Below, piece after piece: positions 35,704-45,250 of a stretch of 64,000 nt of DNA; position 1 is the first letter of the stretch; each line of letters starts with the position of its first letter. Below the pieces are notes generated by a model, which saw nothing but the letters and a program-made list of their open reading frames with translations, ran no database searches and was not told the DNA's origin. The translations under genes and the position numbers were made by a program. Location of the stretch: assembly GCA_028287785.1 (NCBI GenBank), contig JAQBOZ010000007.1, forward strand, positions 428,994 through 492,993, given 5' to 3'. The DNA is from Chlorobiota bacterium (GTDB taxonomy: Bacteria > Bacteroidota > Ignavibacteria > OLB7).

Positions 35704-36459
35704 ATGACCGAAATGGAAATGATGATGAACATAATCGCTGGACCCATCAGGAAGCTCGGCATCGCCGCCGTGATGTTCCTTGCCGCATGTTCGGGGCGCG
35801 ACGGAAAGCCCCCGGAGCGTCCGCCGGATAGCGTCGCGACCTCCACGTCCAGGGCCGGGGCGGTCCATGCCGCGCCATCAGCGCATACGCCCACGCCCTC
35901 CACCCGGCATTCCGACAGCGCCGCGTCGCCGGCGGCGATAGACCCGATCGTTGCCGGGAAGAGCGTGGGGAAGGTGAAGGTCGGGGAGGATTTCGCGATG
36001 GTGGTGAAGACGCTTGGCGATCCCGACAGCTCCGACGCGGGCATGGGACATGTAGCGGCATCGTGGGGATCGAAACGCGCGACGGGGAGCGCCGCGCCGC
36101 ATCGGCTGGATATCTACGCCAGCTTCAACGCCGACGGGTCGGAGCATGTCGTCCGCGAGATCCGCGTCACATCGCCAAGGTTTACCGCCGCGCCGGGAAT
36201 ATCCACGGGAAGCCGTTTCGCCGATATCTCCAGGACATACAAATCCATTCGCGTCGTGGCGACCTATGATGACGGCGCCGGCCCGGTGATGATCTACGAT
36301 GATGTGAAAAACGGAATCGCGTTCGAGGTGATGGGGGCGAAAGGGAATCCCGCCGGCCATTGCGTGGCGATCATCGTCCATGAGCCGGGAAGGCCGGTCG
36401 GGATGGAATATCTCCCCATGCACAATTATCTGAAGAGCGAGGGGACTACGGGAAAATGA
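35704..36459 (+). CDS. Lipoprotein, hypothetical
   Basis: A 251-residue exported lipoprotein. The signal AAVMFLAACSG gives a lipidated Cys (residue 29), followed by a Ser/Pro/Thr-rich linker to about residue 85. The globular part (about 90-251) begins VGKVKVGEDFAMVVKTLGDPDSS, a beta-rich pattern like DUF4131/small repeats seen in secreted proteins with a cysteine-free core, but I do not recognise a family. Start at 35704 is chosen by signal position; the upstream extension is not signal-like. Confidence 0.7.
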   Translation: MTEMEMMMNIIAGPIRKLGIAAVMFLAACSGRDGKPPERPPDSVATSTSRAGAVHAAPSAHTPTPSTRHSDSAASPAAIDPIVAGKSVGKVKVGEDFAMVVKTLGDPDSSDAGMGHVAASWGSKRATGSAAPHRLDIYASFNADGSEHVVREIRVTSPRFTAAPGISTGSRFADISRTYKSIRVVATYDDGAGPVMIYDDVKNGIAFEVMGAKGNPAGHCVAIIVHEPGRPVGMEYLPMHNYLKSEGTTGK

Positions 36460-36558
36460 AGATGGATATCGTATGCGGTGAGTATCGCCGTCGTCGAGTT
36501 ATATTGTGCCAACCGCTTTGATAGACTCCCGTACGTCCACTCTTCACGGAGCCCTCTC

Positions 36559-36816
36559 ATGACAAACGTACAAGCGCTTCCCATCCTGGAATTTACCCCG
36601 AACGACGGCGAACAGGCACTGCTCGATCATCAACTCAGCGAACGCGAGCGGGAGATATTCCGCGAAATGGATCGCGAGACGCTGGCTCTGCCGGACGAGG
36701 CCGAGCTGGAGGAGCATCACGCCGTGGTGATCCCGATCGGCGCCCGATACGGTCTGGACGCGGAACAGAGCGTCGTCTTCTGGGTTCGGAGCACGTTCAT
36801 GCTGTTTGAATCGTAA
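36559..36816 (+). CDS. Small acidic hypothetical protein
   Basis: An 85-residue soluble acidic protein, start at 36559 after a weak Shine-Dalgarno (ggagccc), before which the frame is not protein-like. It is helical (HQLSEREREIFREMDRETLALPDEAEL) with an aromatic C-terminal segment (SVVFWVRSTFMLFES). No motif recognised. It is followed by a strong terminator 72 bp downstream. Confidence 0.6.
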   Translation: MTNVQALPILEFTPNDGEQALLDHQLSEREREIFREMDRETLALPDEAELEEHHAVVIPIGARYGLDAEQSVVFWVRSTFMLFES

Positions 36817-36887
36817 GCTGCCGACGGGCCGCGACATCCGGCATGATCTCATGCTGGTCTGCGGATGTCTTCTGAACATATGTTCCC

Positions 36888-36928
36888 ATGACAAAAGGCG
36901 CCCTCCCGATGGAGAGCGCCTTTGTCAT
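36888..36928. terminator. Bidirectional terminator
   Basis: Stem atgacaaaaggcgc / gcgcctttgtcat (one bulged A) with a 14-base loop and A/T tracts on both sides, between convergent genes ending at 36816 and 36961. Confidence 0.85.
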
Positions 36929-36960
36929 TACCGGAGTAATCGTGATCGATCGGGGTCGCG

Positions 36961-38772
36961 CTAGTCGCCTATCACGATCCGGCGCGTGATCGTCGAGCGG
37001 TCGGCAACCACCTTCACGATGTATGTGCCGCTGGCCCATCCGTCGGTGCTGACGGGGGTTCTGTTCGGTCCGCCGGACTGATCGATCGAGCCATTGAACA
37101 CCACCTTTCCGGAGATATCGCTGACGGTGATCGTCACCCTGGAGCTGCTTTCGAGCGTATATCCCAGGTTGAAGGCGCTTCCGCGCTTGATCGGGTTCGG
37201 GAAGGCCACAAGCGCCTGCTTGTCGGCGCCCCGTTCATCGACGCTGCTGGAGCCGAGGTTGACGACCGTCATCGAATCGGAGTTGATGCTGTTGGAGTAG
37301 TCCGGGCTGTCCCCCACGATCCCACGCGACGGGCGGATGCTCATGTTGGCCGAGGGGCAGAAGATCGGCGGCGAGGAGATCTGCACGACACGCGGGATAA
37401 CGTTGTCGAGGAACAATCCCCACAGCGGCGGACAGAGAGGCATGGCTGTCGCGGTGAACGGGGCAACCAGGTTGTTGACGGGGATCTGTTTTGCCTCGCA
37501 GCCCTGTACGCCGCCGGCCCAGTTGGTGCGGATGATCGGGACCTGCTGGGCGAACGCGGCGGTGGTCCAGACACCGGTGGCGATGATCGAGTACGGATCG
37601 GCGCCGATGGGGTCGTGGAGATCAACTCCCCAGCCCTGATCCGAGTTGACGCCACCGAAGAGCTCGTAGAAATCGAGCGGGGCCAGGGGCGACTGAATGC
37701 GGGTGAGATAGATATCGTAGTTGCCGAATCCTCCCGGAGGACTGTTGACCAGGCCCGCCATGACGAACCTGAACTCCGGCGAGGGGGTCTCGACGATGCT
37801 CATCGCCTCATTCCAGCCGGCGCCCGCTGGCACAATTGTCCGGGCGGTGAGCGTCCCAAGCCCCGCGGTGGGGACCAGCCCGATCATGCTCTTCGATGTG
37901 CCGGCCAGGCCGGTATTTCCAGCCACCACCACATTGCCGGCGTTCGGCCCGAGGGGATCGCACGGTTTGACGCAACGGATTCCCTCATTGCTGTTTCCGG
38001 GAGCCGCGAAACGGGTCGCCGCGATCGTATTGCCGCCGGCAGTGACCTCCACCATGAAGATATCGGTGGTTCCTCCCACCTGTGTCCAGCCGCCGGCCAC
38101 GATATTCAGGCTGCCATCGGTCAACTGCGTGGAGGTGTAGAAGTTCTCGTTGCTGGTGGCGGGTCCCCCATCGAAGGAGATGCCCCATCGCCATCCTCCC
38201 GTCAGATCGATCTTGAAGAGAACCGCGTCGTACTGCGCTGCATGGTTGCTGTTGGACTCCCCGGCGATCACATAGCCGTTCCCGACATTCTCCACATCGC
38301 TGCACTGATCATCGAAATTTCCCGTGATGAACGCGCCGGAATAAAGTTTCGCCCAGGCTACGGCGCCGGTCGCCGGGTTCATTTCCAGCGCGACGATATC
38401 GGCATTGGCACTCCCGTTGACCGACGCATTGCCGACAACGACGAGGTTTCCGGTCGCGGTTTCGGTGAGATCCTTTCCGAAATCGTTTCCTCCGATAACG
38501 TCGATCGCCCATTGGTTCACCGGAATGCCGGCGTTGGTGGTGATCAGGACGTAGATGTCCGTCTGCGCCGGATTGCCCGGGTTCGGGCATTCGCCAACCG
38601 TGGCGATGTTGCCGTTCGCCAGCTTGTGAATCTGGCGACCGAACTCGTTGGCGGGGGCGGGATTGCCGTAGATGGCCTGGAACTGCGCGTTCGCCTGCGG
38701 GCTTGCGAGAGCCCCGGCGAGCACTCCCGCGCCTGCCAGCGACAGAATACGGGTTAACAATCTTCTTCTCAT
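36961..38772 (-). CDS. Secreted beta-propeller protein with T9SS sorting domain
   Basis: A 603-residue extracellular protein with a signal peptide (residues 1-29, ANAQ). Residues about 35-440 contain repeated strands such as GNIATVGECPN, GNLVVVGNA, NGYVIAGES, a propeller with blades every ~45-60 residues. The last 85 residues are a T9SS type A sorting domain: ALVAFPNPIKRGSAFNLGY, ITVSDISGKVVFNGSI, SGTYIVKVVADRSTITRRI. It is probably secreted and anchored by type IX secretion. It ends against a strong bidirectional terminator. Ligand unknown. Confidence 0.88.
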   Translation of the reverse strand: MRRRLLTRILSLAGAGVLAGALASPQANAQFQAIYGNPAPANEFGRQIHKLANGNIATVGECPNPGNPAQTDIYVLITTNAGIPVNQWAIDVIGGNDFGKDLTETATGNLVVVGNASVNGSANADIVALEMNPATGAVAWAKLYSGAFITGNFDDQCSDVENVGNGYVIAGESNSNHAAQYDAVLFKIDLTGGWRWGISFDGGPATSNENFYTSTQLTDGSLNIVAGGWTQVGGTTDIFMVEVTAGGNTIAATRFAAPGNSNEGIRCVKPCDPLGPNAGNVVVAGNTGLAGTSKSMIGLVPTAGLGTLTARTIVPAGAGWNEAMSIVETPSPEFRFVMAGLVNSPPGGFGNYDIYLTRIQSPLAPLDFYELFGGVNSDQGWGVDLHDPIGADPYSIIATGVWTTAAFAQQVPIIRTNWAGGVQGCEAKQIPVNNLVAPFTATAMPLCPPLWGLFLDNVIPRVVQISSPPIFCPSANMSIRPSRGIVGDSPDYSNSINSDSMTVVNLGSSSVDERGADKQALVAFPNPIKRGSAFNLGYTLESSSRVTITVSDISGKVVFNGSIDQSGGPNRTPVSTDGWASGTYIVKVVADRSTITRRIVIGD

Positions 38773-39269
38773 GAGGATGCCTTTGTGGGTTTAACGTGGA
38801 TGGACACTGTCACCGGATGGCCTCCATTTCATCTCGCACGCATGTGCTGATCCGATGGCGAACGAATGGACACGCCCCGGCCTATCGAACAAATCGTATT
38901 TGACGGCGACTGATGTGTGGAAAGGACTACGGTGGCAAAGGTATCGGGTGCGGCCGGCGATCACCAGCGCCGCCGAGCAACCGGCGGGGAGCGATGAGCA
39001 AGTGGCGGTGATTCGCGAGCATCTGGTCGGGGGCCCGGCGACGGGTTCGCGCTGCGTTGTGGTAGCTCGACCCGGCACGCATCGCGCCGTTCGCGAACGG
39101 CGCCGGGGCGTATGGGGTCATGGTTGGAATCGTGGCGGATGCGGTTGGGGGTGGAAACGTGGATGGCGGATGCTCTGCATGGTTCCGGGCATCATAAGCC
39201 TCATCCCGGACCGAGTCATTACCGATTCCGAGCGAACGCGGCATCCCTCCGAACGCCGCAATGGACGCT
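38773..39269. other. Intergenic region, no gene recognised
   Basis: About 500 bp between the start of the T9SS gene and the stop of the GNAT gene, both on the minus strand. The promoter for the T9SS gene should be near 38790-38900. Frames on either strand have no ribosome binding site and no protein-like pattern. The right end carries a solo copy of the CTAG-ended motif. Confidence 0.4.
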
Positions 39270-39286
39270 GTTCAACAGTCCGCTAG
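39270..39286. repeat. Solo CTAG-ended motif
   Basis: gttcaacagtccgctag, one mismatch from the motif beside family 1 copies. Its CTA is the complement of the stop codon of the GNAT gene. Confidence 0.65.
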
Positions 39287-39720
39287 ATCGATTTCCTCAT
39301 CTTCCAGTGGGGAATCCCCACCTCTTCAAACCTGTCGCCCACGCGCTCGTAACGGAGCCGGTCGTAGAATGGGACGGCGGTTTCGCGGGCGTTGAGGACG
39401 ATCTCCCGAAAGCCCTTCTCCCGCGCCATCTCCTCCGAACGCTCCACCAGCGCCCGTCCCACTCCCCGCCCCTGCATCTCCTCCGCCACGGCAACCTGGC
39501 GCATCTTCAAGGCAACATCATCGACGGGGGTAAGGATCAGGCATCCGGCGAGGGCGCCATCGAGATAGCATGCGAGATGATAATCCCCCCCCTCGGCGCC
39601 CAGTTGTTCCGGCGTGAAGGAGAGCCCGAGCGGTTTGCGAAGGATGTCATCGCGCAGGGCGACTGTTTCCTCGTAGGCCGGCGAGCGATGCGCGATCAGG
39701 CGAATATCGAACGATGTCAT
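39283..39720 (-). CDS. GNAT family N-acetyltransferase
   Basis: A 145-residue acetyltransferase. The conserved GNAT core is MQGRGVGRALVERSEEMAREKG, where QGRGVGRAL is the Q/RxxGxG/A loop that binds acetyl-CoA pyrophosphate. The preceding MRQVAVAEE strand and the following VLNARETAVPFYDRLRYERVGD motif match ElaA/YitI-type GNATs. ggagca 5-9 bp upstream of the ATG at 39720 supports the start. Substrate is unknown. The TAG stop lies in a repeat motif (see the 39270 entry). Confidence 0.88.
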   Translation of the reverse strand: MTSFDIRLIAHRSPAYEETVALRDDILRKPLGLSFTPEQLGAEGGDYHLACYLDGALAGCLILTPVDDVALKMRQVAVAEEMQGRGVGRALVERSEEMAREKGFREIVLNARETAVPFYDRLRYERVGDRFEEVGIPHWKMRKSI

Positions 39721-39892
39721 TGCTGCTCCGTTTGGTGCGGGCAAAGATAGAAAACCGGAGAGGGATAAAGGGTGAGGCCGTTTTCCGCGTGGTTCGGCAT
39801 GGGTGGTTATATTAGCGGTTTACTTATAGATGGCCGGCCGGATAGTCCCATGGATTGCCGACCGCGCCGAAGCCCGCAATCGAGATCAGCTT

Positions 39893-41377
39893 ATGTCCGA
39901 TATATCCGCGATCGATCCCGCCATTCTGGAAACCTACGAGCCGGTGATCGGCCTCGAAGTTCACGCGCAGCTTCTCACGAAGTCCAAGGCATTTGCCTCC
40001 GCCGCCACGGAGTTCGGCCCGGCGCCGAACACCAACACCGATCCCGTGATTCTGGGACATCCCGGCACGCTGCCGACGGTGAACCGGAAGCTGGTGGAGT
40101 ATATCATCCAGATGGGGCTTGCCACCAACTGCCAGGTGCGCCGGCTGAGCCGCTTCGCGCGGAAGAACTATTTCTATCCCGACCTGCCGAAAGGATATCA
40201 GATCTCGCAGTTCGATGACCCGATCTGTCACGATGGCTGGATCGAGATCGAGGTGACGGAGGGGCTGGTCAAGAGGATCGGCATCACCCGGATCCACATG
40301 GAGGAGGATACGGGAAAGATGATCCACGACCTCGATATCTCCAACACGCTTGTCGATCTGAACCGCGCCGGCACGCCGCTGATCGAGATCGTCTCGGAGC
40401 CGGATATCAGGTCCGCCCGCGAGGCGTATCACTACCTGATGCAGATCAGAAGCATCGTCACCTATCTCGGCATCTGTTCCGGGAACATGGAGGATGGCGC
40501 GCTCCGGTGCGACGCCAACATCTCCGTGCGGAAGCGTGGACAGGAGCAGTTCGGGACCAAGGCGGAGGTGAAGAACATGAACTCCTTCAGGAATGTGGAG
40601 CGGGCGATCGAGTACGAGATCATCAGGCAGATCACGGCGCTGGAGGCGGGGGAGATAATCCACCAGGAGACGCGGAGCTGGGACGCCGTCGGGAAGATGA
40701 CGCAGGCGATGCGCTCCAAGGAGTTCGCCCATGACTACCGCTATTTTCCCGAGCCCGATCTGCCGCCGGTTGCCGTGACCGAACAGATGCTTGAGGAGGC
40801 CCGCGCGGGGCTGCCCGAGCTGGCGATTGCCCGCAAGCTCAGGCTCGCCAGCCAGTACGGCCTGCCTCTCTACGATGCCGGCGTGCTTACCGAATCGCGG
40901 GAGCTGGGGGATTATTTCGAGCGGACGATCGAGTCGCTCACCGCAGGCGGCATGGAGCGCTACAAGCTGGTGAGCAACATCATCATGACCGAAGTGCTCA
41001 GGGTGCTGACCGAGGAGAAGCTGGAGATCGCCGACTTCCGGATCGCGCCGGAGCGGCTTGCGGGCCTGGTGGACCTGTTTGCGTCCGACGCGATCTCATC
41101 GAAGAACGTAAAGGATATCTTTGCCGAGATGCTTCAGTCGGAGCGGAGCGCGGAGGAGATCAGCCGTGAGAAGGGCTACGTGCAGATCAGCGACAGCGGT
41201 TTCGTGGAGGAGGCGATCGCGGAGGTGCTGGCCCGCAGCGCGGCGCAGATCAGCGCGTATCGAAGCGGCAAGGTGAACCTGTTCGGATACTTCGTGGGGG
41301 AAACGATGAAGCTGACGAAGGGGAAGGCGAACCCGAAGATGGTGAACGAAATTCTCAAACAGCGGCTCGACGAGTAA
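39893..41377 (+). CDS. gatB: Asp-tRNA(Asn)/Glu-tRNA(Gln) amidotransferase subunit B (GatB)
   Basis: A 494-residue subunit of the GatCAB complex that amidates Glu-tRNA(Gln) and/or Asp-tRNA(Asn). The start at 39893 gives the conserved EPVIGLEVHAQLLT. Typical signatures are CPGTLP-like GHPGTLPTVN, FARKNYFYPDLPKGYQISQ, GITRIHMEEDTGK, NRAGTPLIEIVSEPD and RCDANISV; the C-terminal tail region (about 330-494) contains the helical YqeY-like tRNA-binding domain. gatA and gatC are not adjacent, so the complex is encoded in separate loci, which is known in several lineages. It is followed by a two-gene outer-membrane-type pair. Confidence 0.97.
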   Translation: MSDISAIDPAILETYEPVIGLEVHAQLLTKSKAFASAATEFGPAPNTNTDPVILGHPGTLPTVNRKLVEYIIQMGLATNCQVRRLSRFARKNYFYPDLPKGYQISQFDDPICHDGWIEIEVTEGLVKRIGITRIHMEEDTGKMIHDLDISNTLVDLNRAGTPLIEIVSEPDIRSAREAYHYLMQIRSIVTYLGICSGNMEDGALRCDANISVRKRGQEQFGTKAEVKNMNSFRNVERAIEYEIIRQITALEAGEIIHQETRSWDAVGKMTQAMRSKEFAHDYRYFPEPDLPPVAVTEQMLEEARAGLPELAIARKLRLASQYGLPLYDAGVLTESRELGDYFERTIESLTAGGMERYKLVSNIIMTEVLRVLTEEKLEIADFRIAPERLAGLVDLFASDAISSKNVKDIFAEMLQSERSAEEISREKGYVQISDSGFVEEAIAEVLARSAAQISAYRSGKVNLFGYFVGETMKLTKGKANPKMVNEILKQRLDE

Positions 41378-41456
41378 ACGCCCCGCCGGGGTGCGCGTCA
41401 TCTGCATCGTCTCTCATTTCGCGAGGGACATTTCAAAAACGAAATTGATCACGGCC

Positions 41457-42143
41457 ATGGTGAAGCGTACGTTCTTCCGAGCCATCCCCCTTTCAGCATT
41501 GTTCCTCCTGCTTGCCTTTACCGGGTGCGTGGAGCAATCATCGAACATCGTCACCTTCGACGAGACGCTTATATCGACCACGTTCGACAACAAGCTGCTT
41601 GCGCCGGTGGCGATCTATCGCGACAACGTGGTGCTGGACACCCTGCCGGCGCGGACATCACGCACCTATCCGATCAACCGGAAGGGGCCGGTAAAGCACG
41701 CATGGATGCTCATAGCGCCATACGATCAACTGGGGAACAAGGCGGGGATCGAGCCGCGCACCGATCTTGGCGTGCAGTACCGTCTGAGTTCCACCTACAC
41801 GCTGGACAACGGATCGGCCAAAGATGCATCGGGGACATCCCGCACGATCTTCACGCCGCTGGTGGCGAACTACGGTTTCCAGGACCTCCGGCTGATCGTG
41901 AACTATCAGACCAACGACCAGGTGATCACCAATTATCTGATCCCGCGCGATGCCAGCGTGCAGTTGACGCACGCCCCATACTTCTACTGGAACAGCGAAT
42001 CCAACGTGAGGCTTGAGGAGGTCGCGGGCTTCAACTACTACATGTTCACCCGCAGGGACACGCTGCCGGGACGATCGCTCGAACTGAATTCCGACTATCA
42101 GTACGAGGGTTCCGGCCGGACGAAGGCCCTTGTCGTTCAATAA
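41457..42143 (+). CDS. Lipoprotein, hypothetical
   Basis: A 228-residue lipoprotein with signal FLLLAFTGC and lipidated Cys (about residue 23), start at 41457. The rest is beta-rich, with LLAPVAIYRDNVVLDTLPARTSRTYP and many Tyr/Asn residues, as in outer-membrane-associated Bacteroidota proteins. No known domain is recognised. It is followed after 26 bp by an outer-membrane beta-barrel gene on the same strand. The pair may form one envelope unit. Confidence 0.7.
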   Translation: MVKRTFFRAIPLSALFLLLAFTGCVEQSSNIVTFDETLISTTFDNKLLAPVAIYRDNVVLDTLPARTSRTYPINRKGPVKHAWMLIAPYDQLGNKAGIEPRTDLGVQYRLSSTYTLDNGSAKDASGTSRTIFTPLVANYGFQDLRLIVNYQTNDQVITNYLIPRDASVQLTHAPYFYWNSESNVRLEEVAGFNYYMFTRRDTLPGRSLELNSDYQYEGSGRTKALVVQ

Positions 42144-42169
42144 ATTCCATCAATCATCGAACCGCACCG

Positions 42170-42949
42170 ATGCGAACACGACAGACTATACTGGCGGCAT
42201 TCTGTGCCGCGCTGACGCTTGCCGCCGCCGCCGAGGCGCAGGAGCGTCCCGCCTCTCACGAGGATGAACCGAGCCCGATCGGCGTGGTAATCGGGGTAAA
42301 GACGGGGCTTCTGGTAACGACGCCGCGCCAGGTGTTTCCCAGCATCCGCATCGGCGACTCCTTCAAGGGAACGGCGCCGTTGTCCAGCTCCTACGGAAGT
42401 CTGGGGAGTGGCTATCGCTACGGCCTGGACTTCACCTTCCCGTTCAACGAGCGGCTGGGGGTGGCGGTGGAGATGGGGGTGCAGACCGCGTCGGTGCGAT
42501 GGAACCCGGTCACGGGGAGCGGGCATGATGATCCGGCGATGCGTCTGGATCTTCAGACGGCGCAGGTGGCGGTTTCCATTCAGGGGAACCTCTACCACAA
42601 CCGCGCGGCCTTCTCCGGCGCCGGCCTTCGAACGGTATACCTGACGGGAGGATTCGATCTTGGGATAGGGAGCATTGCAAATCGGGTCGAGGGGCCGGCC
42701 TATGCCGATTCCACGGCGCTGTCGTCCGCGGCGGTCGGGAGCTTCGAGAATGGCGATCCGTTCCGCAGGCTGGCGGCATTCCGCGCCGGGGCCGGAGCGC
42801 GGCTGGGCCTTGGCGGACATATGGAGCTTTCGCTGGAGGCCGCCTACGCGCTGGCGCTCAACCCGGTATTCTCCAGTGAGGTCGTTCACGACAACAGCTT
42901 TACGTTTGATAATCTCGCATTGCAGGTTGGTCTGGGATATCGATTCTGA
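42170..42949 (+). CDS. Outer-membrane beta-barrel protein
   Basis: A 259-residue outer-membrane protein: signal peptide (residues 1-23, AEAQE), then amphipathic alternating strands (VGVKTGLLVTTP-type VVIGVKTGLLV, YGLDFTFPFNERLGVAVEMGV, LQTAQVAVSIQGNLY, HMELSLEAAYALAL), and a terminal aromatic residue (LALQVGLGYRF), the C-terminal barrel signature read by BAM. Fold resembles OMP_b-brl/PorT-like barrels of Bacteroidota. Ligand or partner unknown. Followed by a strong terminator. Confidence 0.82.
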   Translation: MRTRQTILAAFCAALTLAAAAEAQERPASHEDEPSPIGVVIGVKTGLLVTTPRQVFPSIRIGDSFKGTAPLSSSYGSLGSGYRYGLDFTFPFNERLGVAVEMGVQTASVRWNPVTGSGHDDPAMRLDLQTAQVAVSIQGNLYHNRAAFSGAGLRTVYLTGGFDLGIGSIANRVEGPAYADSTALSSAAVGSFENGDPFRRLAAFRAGAGARLGLGGHMELSLEAAYALALNPVFSSEVVHDNSFTFDNLALQVGLGYRF

Positions 42950-43020
42950 AATGGCTCCGCAATGATCTGAACGGAAGGATTGTCCAACCGATTGCGGGAG
43001 CCGATCCGCCGTAAACGTCG

Positions 43021-43053
43021 AGGGCCTCTCCGGCATAATGCCGGAGAGGCCCT
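43021..43053. terminator. Strong stem-loop terminator between convergent genes
   Basis: Perfect 15-bp stem agggcctctccggca / tgccggagaggccct with a 3-base loop, between the beta-barrel gene (plus) and the OmpA gene (minus). Confidence 0.85.
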
Positions 43054-43090
43054 TCTCCATTCATCCCGTCCCTCGGTCAATCCCGATGGA

Positions 43091-45064
43091 TTACTGGCCG
43101 GGGATCACTTCGATCATCACCGTGCGGTCGTAGTAACGGCCTTCCGGGGTCTCGTTCGTGAACGGGGCGCGTGCCGGATCCTCACCGAAACCGTAAGGGT
43201 CGAAAGTCACCGTGCGGCCCATCTTGCGAAGCTCGTCCTGGAGCACGTTCTGGGTTTCCATGGCGCGCTTGGAGGAGAGATCGAGGTTGTAATCCTCGAG
43301 ACCGATCTTGTCGGTATGTCCGTGGATCACGACCGTTGCGTTGTTCGGGATCTTCGGGGCAACATCCTGACGGAGGAAGTTCTCGTAGGTCTGCACCGTC
43401 TTCGACTCATCGTACTCGAAGAGGATCGAGTAACGCTGTCCGGTCACCGGCGGGGCGGTCATCTTCGAGAGACTGAAGCTCTGCTGCCGCGTGATCGTCT
43501 GGTTGTCGGCCGTATGAGCGGTCACAGTCGCGGTATAGGTGCCGGAGCTGCTTCCCATCAGCATCGGACGGGCGTCGATACGCTGGTTCATGCTGTGATA
43601 CGGTCCGTAGGTCTGCGTGTAGCCGTTGCCGTTGATCGCCACCGAGTAATCGGCGAGCGGCGCGGACGAGGTGACGTTGATCACCAGGTCATTGTCAGGC
43701 AGGCTGCTCTGACGGGTCTCGATCGTAACCGGGCGGAGGAGGCTGAGGTCTTCCGACTGCACTTCAACGCGACGGTTTTCCTCGGCCACGAAGGGCAGGT
43801 CTTCCTTTGGCGTGACGCGGGTTCCGGAAGCGTTCGGCGTGCGGACAACACCCTTGGTCGAGATGCGGCCGGCATCGATGCCGAAGCTGCTGACCAGGTA
43901 ATCCTTCACCGAGTTTGCCATTGCAAGGGCGTCCGACTGGCTCGGGGCGCCACCGATCAGGGTGATCTTCGCCGAAGGGTTGCTGCGGAGACGATCGCCG
44001 TAGATGTTGACGGCATTGTAATAGACGCTCATCTGACGCTGCGAGCGATCGAGCGAGGCGCTGCCGCCGGTGCCCGGATCGTTTACCAGGCTCTGCTCAC
44101 GGAAGCCCTGAGCCTGCTGGTTGCTGAGGCTCACGTACTTGACCGGAAGGCTCGTGGAGCTCGGCTCGAAGAAGAGATAGTTACGGAGCGGGAACATCTC
44201 GAGCGTCGTGCGCTCTTCAGTGATCGCGCTCGGGGCGCGGAGTGCCAGATCAACCGTCGGCATGTCGGAAGCTGCCTCGACATACGGCGCGGGAGCCGCA
44301 GGAGCGGAGCCGAACTTCAACTCGAAGCCGCCGCGGATCGTGTTGGTAACCCACGTGTCGTTGCGGTCAGCGCTCGTGCTTACGTTGCTCTTGCGCTGAT
44401 CCATCATATAGCTGTACTCGACAAACGGCGTCAGATACCATTTGGTGTTGCTGGCGCTCTTGCTGTTGAGCAGGATGTCGTAGCTGAGGCCACCGCTGAA
44501 CCCGTAGGTAAACTTGTTCATCCCGTCGATAGTCTTGCCGGCGATCGTCGGGCTGGTCTCATCACGCGGGATGAAATCGTACTTGCTGCTGATCAGGAAC
44601 GAGAGGAGCGGTCCAACACCGAAGTGGAAATCCGGCGATCCAAGCTGAAGCTGGAGCATCGGCTCCACCGAGAAATAGGTGTTCTTGGCGCTGAAGCGGA
44701 CGCGCGAGTTGCCCGGTACGTCCCAGTCGTTGATATCGACACGCCTGTCATCGACGCTCAGGCGGAGCTTGCCGCCGAAAAGTCCGCCAGGGTTGTATTC
44801 CGTAAGCGCTCCGAAGTAGAATCCGAGCGCGGTGCCGTCCATGATATCTTTCGTCGTGAACTGATCGACTCCCGGCTGGACATCATTCAACGCCTGCGAG
44901 CCAAGGCCGCCGATGTTGAAGTTCATTCCGCCGTGGATACCGACGCGCCACACTGCGCCGTTATACGTCTGCTGTGCATGAGCTGTCGAGAGCCCACCAA
45001 TCGTCACCAGTGCCATTCCGGCAAAAGATGACCGAAGCATATTTTTCAATCGTTTCATAGCCAT
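43091..45064 (-). CDS. OmpA-family outer membrane protein
   Basis: A 657-residue protein with a signal peptide (residues about 1-29, AHAQ) and start at 45064, 6 bp after gggag. Residues about 35-235 form a beta-barrel-like region. A first OmpA-like fold at about 345-450 contains NPSAKITLIGGAPSQSDAL and FGIDAGRISTKGV. The C-terminal OmpA domain (about 545-657) has NATVVIHGHTDKIGLEDYNLDLSSKRAM, and carries the peptidoglycan-binding Asp/Arg site (HTD...SSKRA). Such proteins tether the outer membrane to the wall. The 5' leader has a short inverted repeat (gttgag / ctcaac) near 45085-45110 and likely a strong promoter. It stands alone. Confidence 0.9.
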   Translation of the reverse strand: MAMKRLKNMLRSSFAGMALVTIGGLSTAHAQQTYNGAVWRVGIHGGMNFNIGGLGSQALNDVQPGVDQFTTKDIMDGTALGFYFGALTEYNPGGLFGGKLRLSVDDRRVDINDWDVPGNSRVRFSAKNTYFSVEPMLQLQLGSPDFHFGVGPLLSFLISSKYDFIPRDETSPTIAGKTIDGMNKFTYGFSGGLSYDILLNSKSASNTKWYLTPFVEYSYMMDQRKSNVSTSADRNDTWVTNTIRGGFELKFGSAPAAPAPYVEAASDMPTVDLALRAPSAITEERTTLEMFPLRNYLFFEPSSTSLPVKYVSLSNQQAQGFREQSLVNDPGTGGSASLDRSQRQMSVYYNAVNIYGDRLRSNPSAKITLIGGAPSQSDALAMANSVKDYLVSSFGIDAGRISTKGVVRTPNASGTRVTPKEDLPFVAEENRRVEVQSEDLSLLRPVTIETRQSSLPDNDLVINVTSSAPLADYSVAINGNGYTQTYGPYHSMNQRIDARPMLMGSSSGTYTATVTAHTADNQTITRQQSFSLSKMTAPPVTGQRYSILFEYDESKTVQTYENFLRQDVAPKIPNNATVVIHGHTDKIGLEDYNLDLSSKRAMETQNVLQDELRKMGRTVTFDPYGFGEDPARAPFTNETPEGRYYDRTVMIEVIPGQ

Positions 45065-45220
45065 TTAATCTCCCATAGTAAAGTTGAGCAAGAGCTTATG
45101 ACTCAACCTTCCTCAAGGCGCGTGCCAGAAATTTTATTGTAGCTGTGCCAGCTGCGTTTTCAATCGGAAACATCGCGCGGAACCTGGTGGGGAATGGGAG
45201 AGACGGGCATGGGGGGAATG

Positions 45221-45248
45221 CCCACCCCGCAGTGGAGTGCGGGGTGGG
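45221..45248 (-). terminator. Terminator of the partner-switch operon
   Basis: Perfect 11-bp stem cccaccccgca / tgcggggtggg with a 6-base loop, 3 bp beyond the stop codon of the HATPase gene (minus strand). Confidence 0.7.
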
Positions 45249-45250
45249 GA

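Noticed and set aside
42980..45031. 683-codon plus-strand frame
   Set aside because: Antisense to the OmpA-family gene, which has signal peptide, OmpA domain and a good ribosome binding site.
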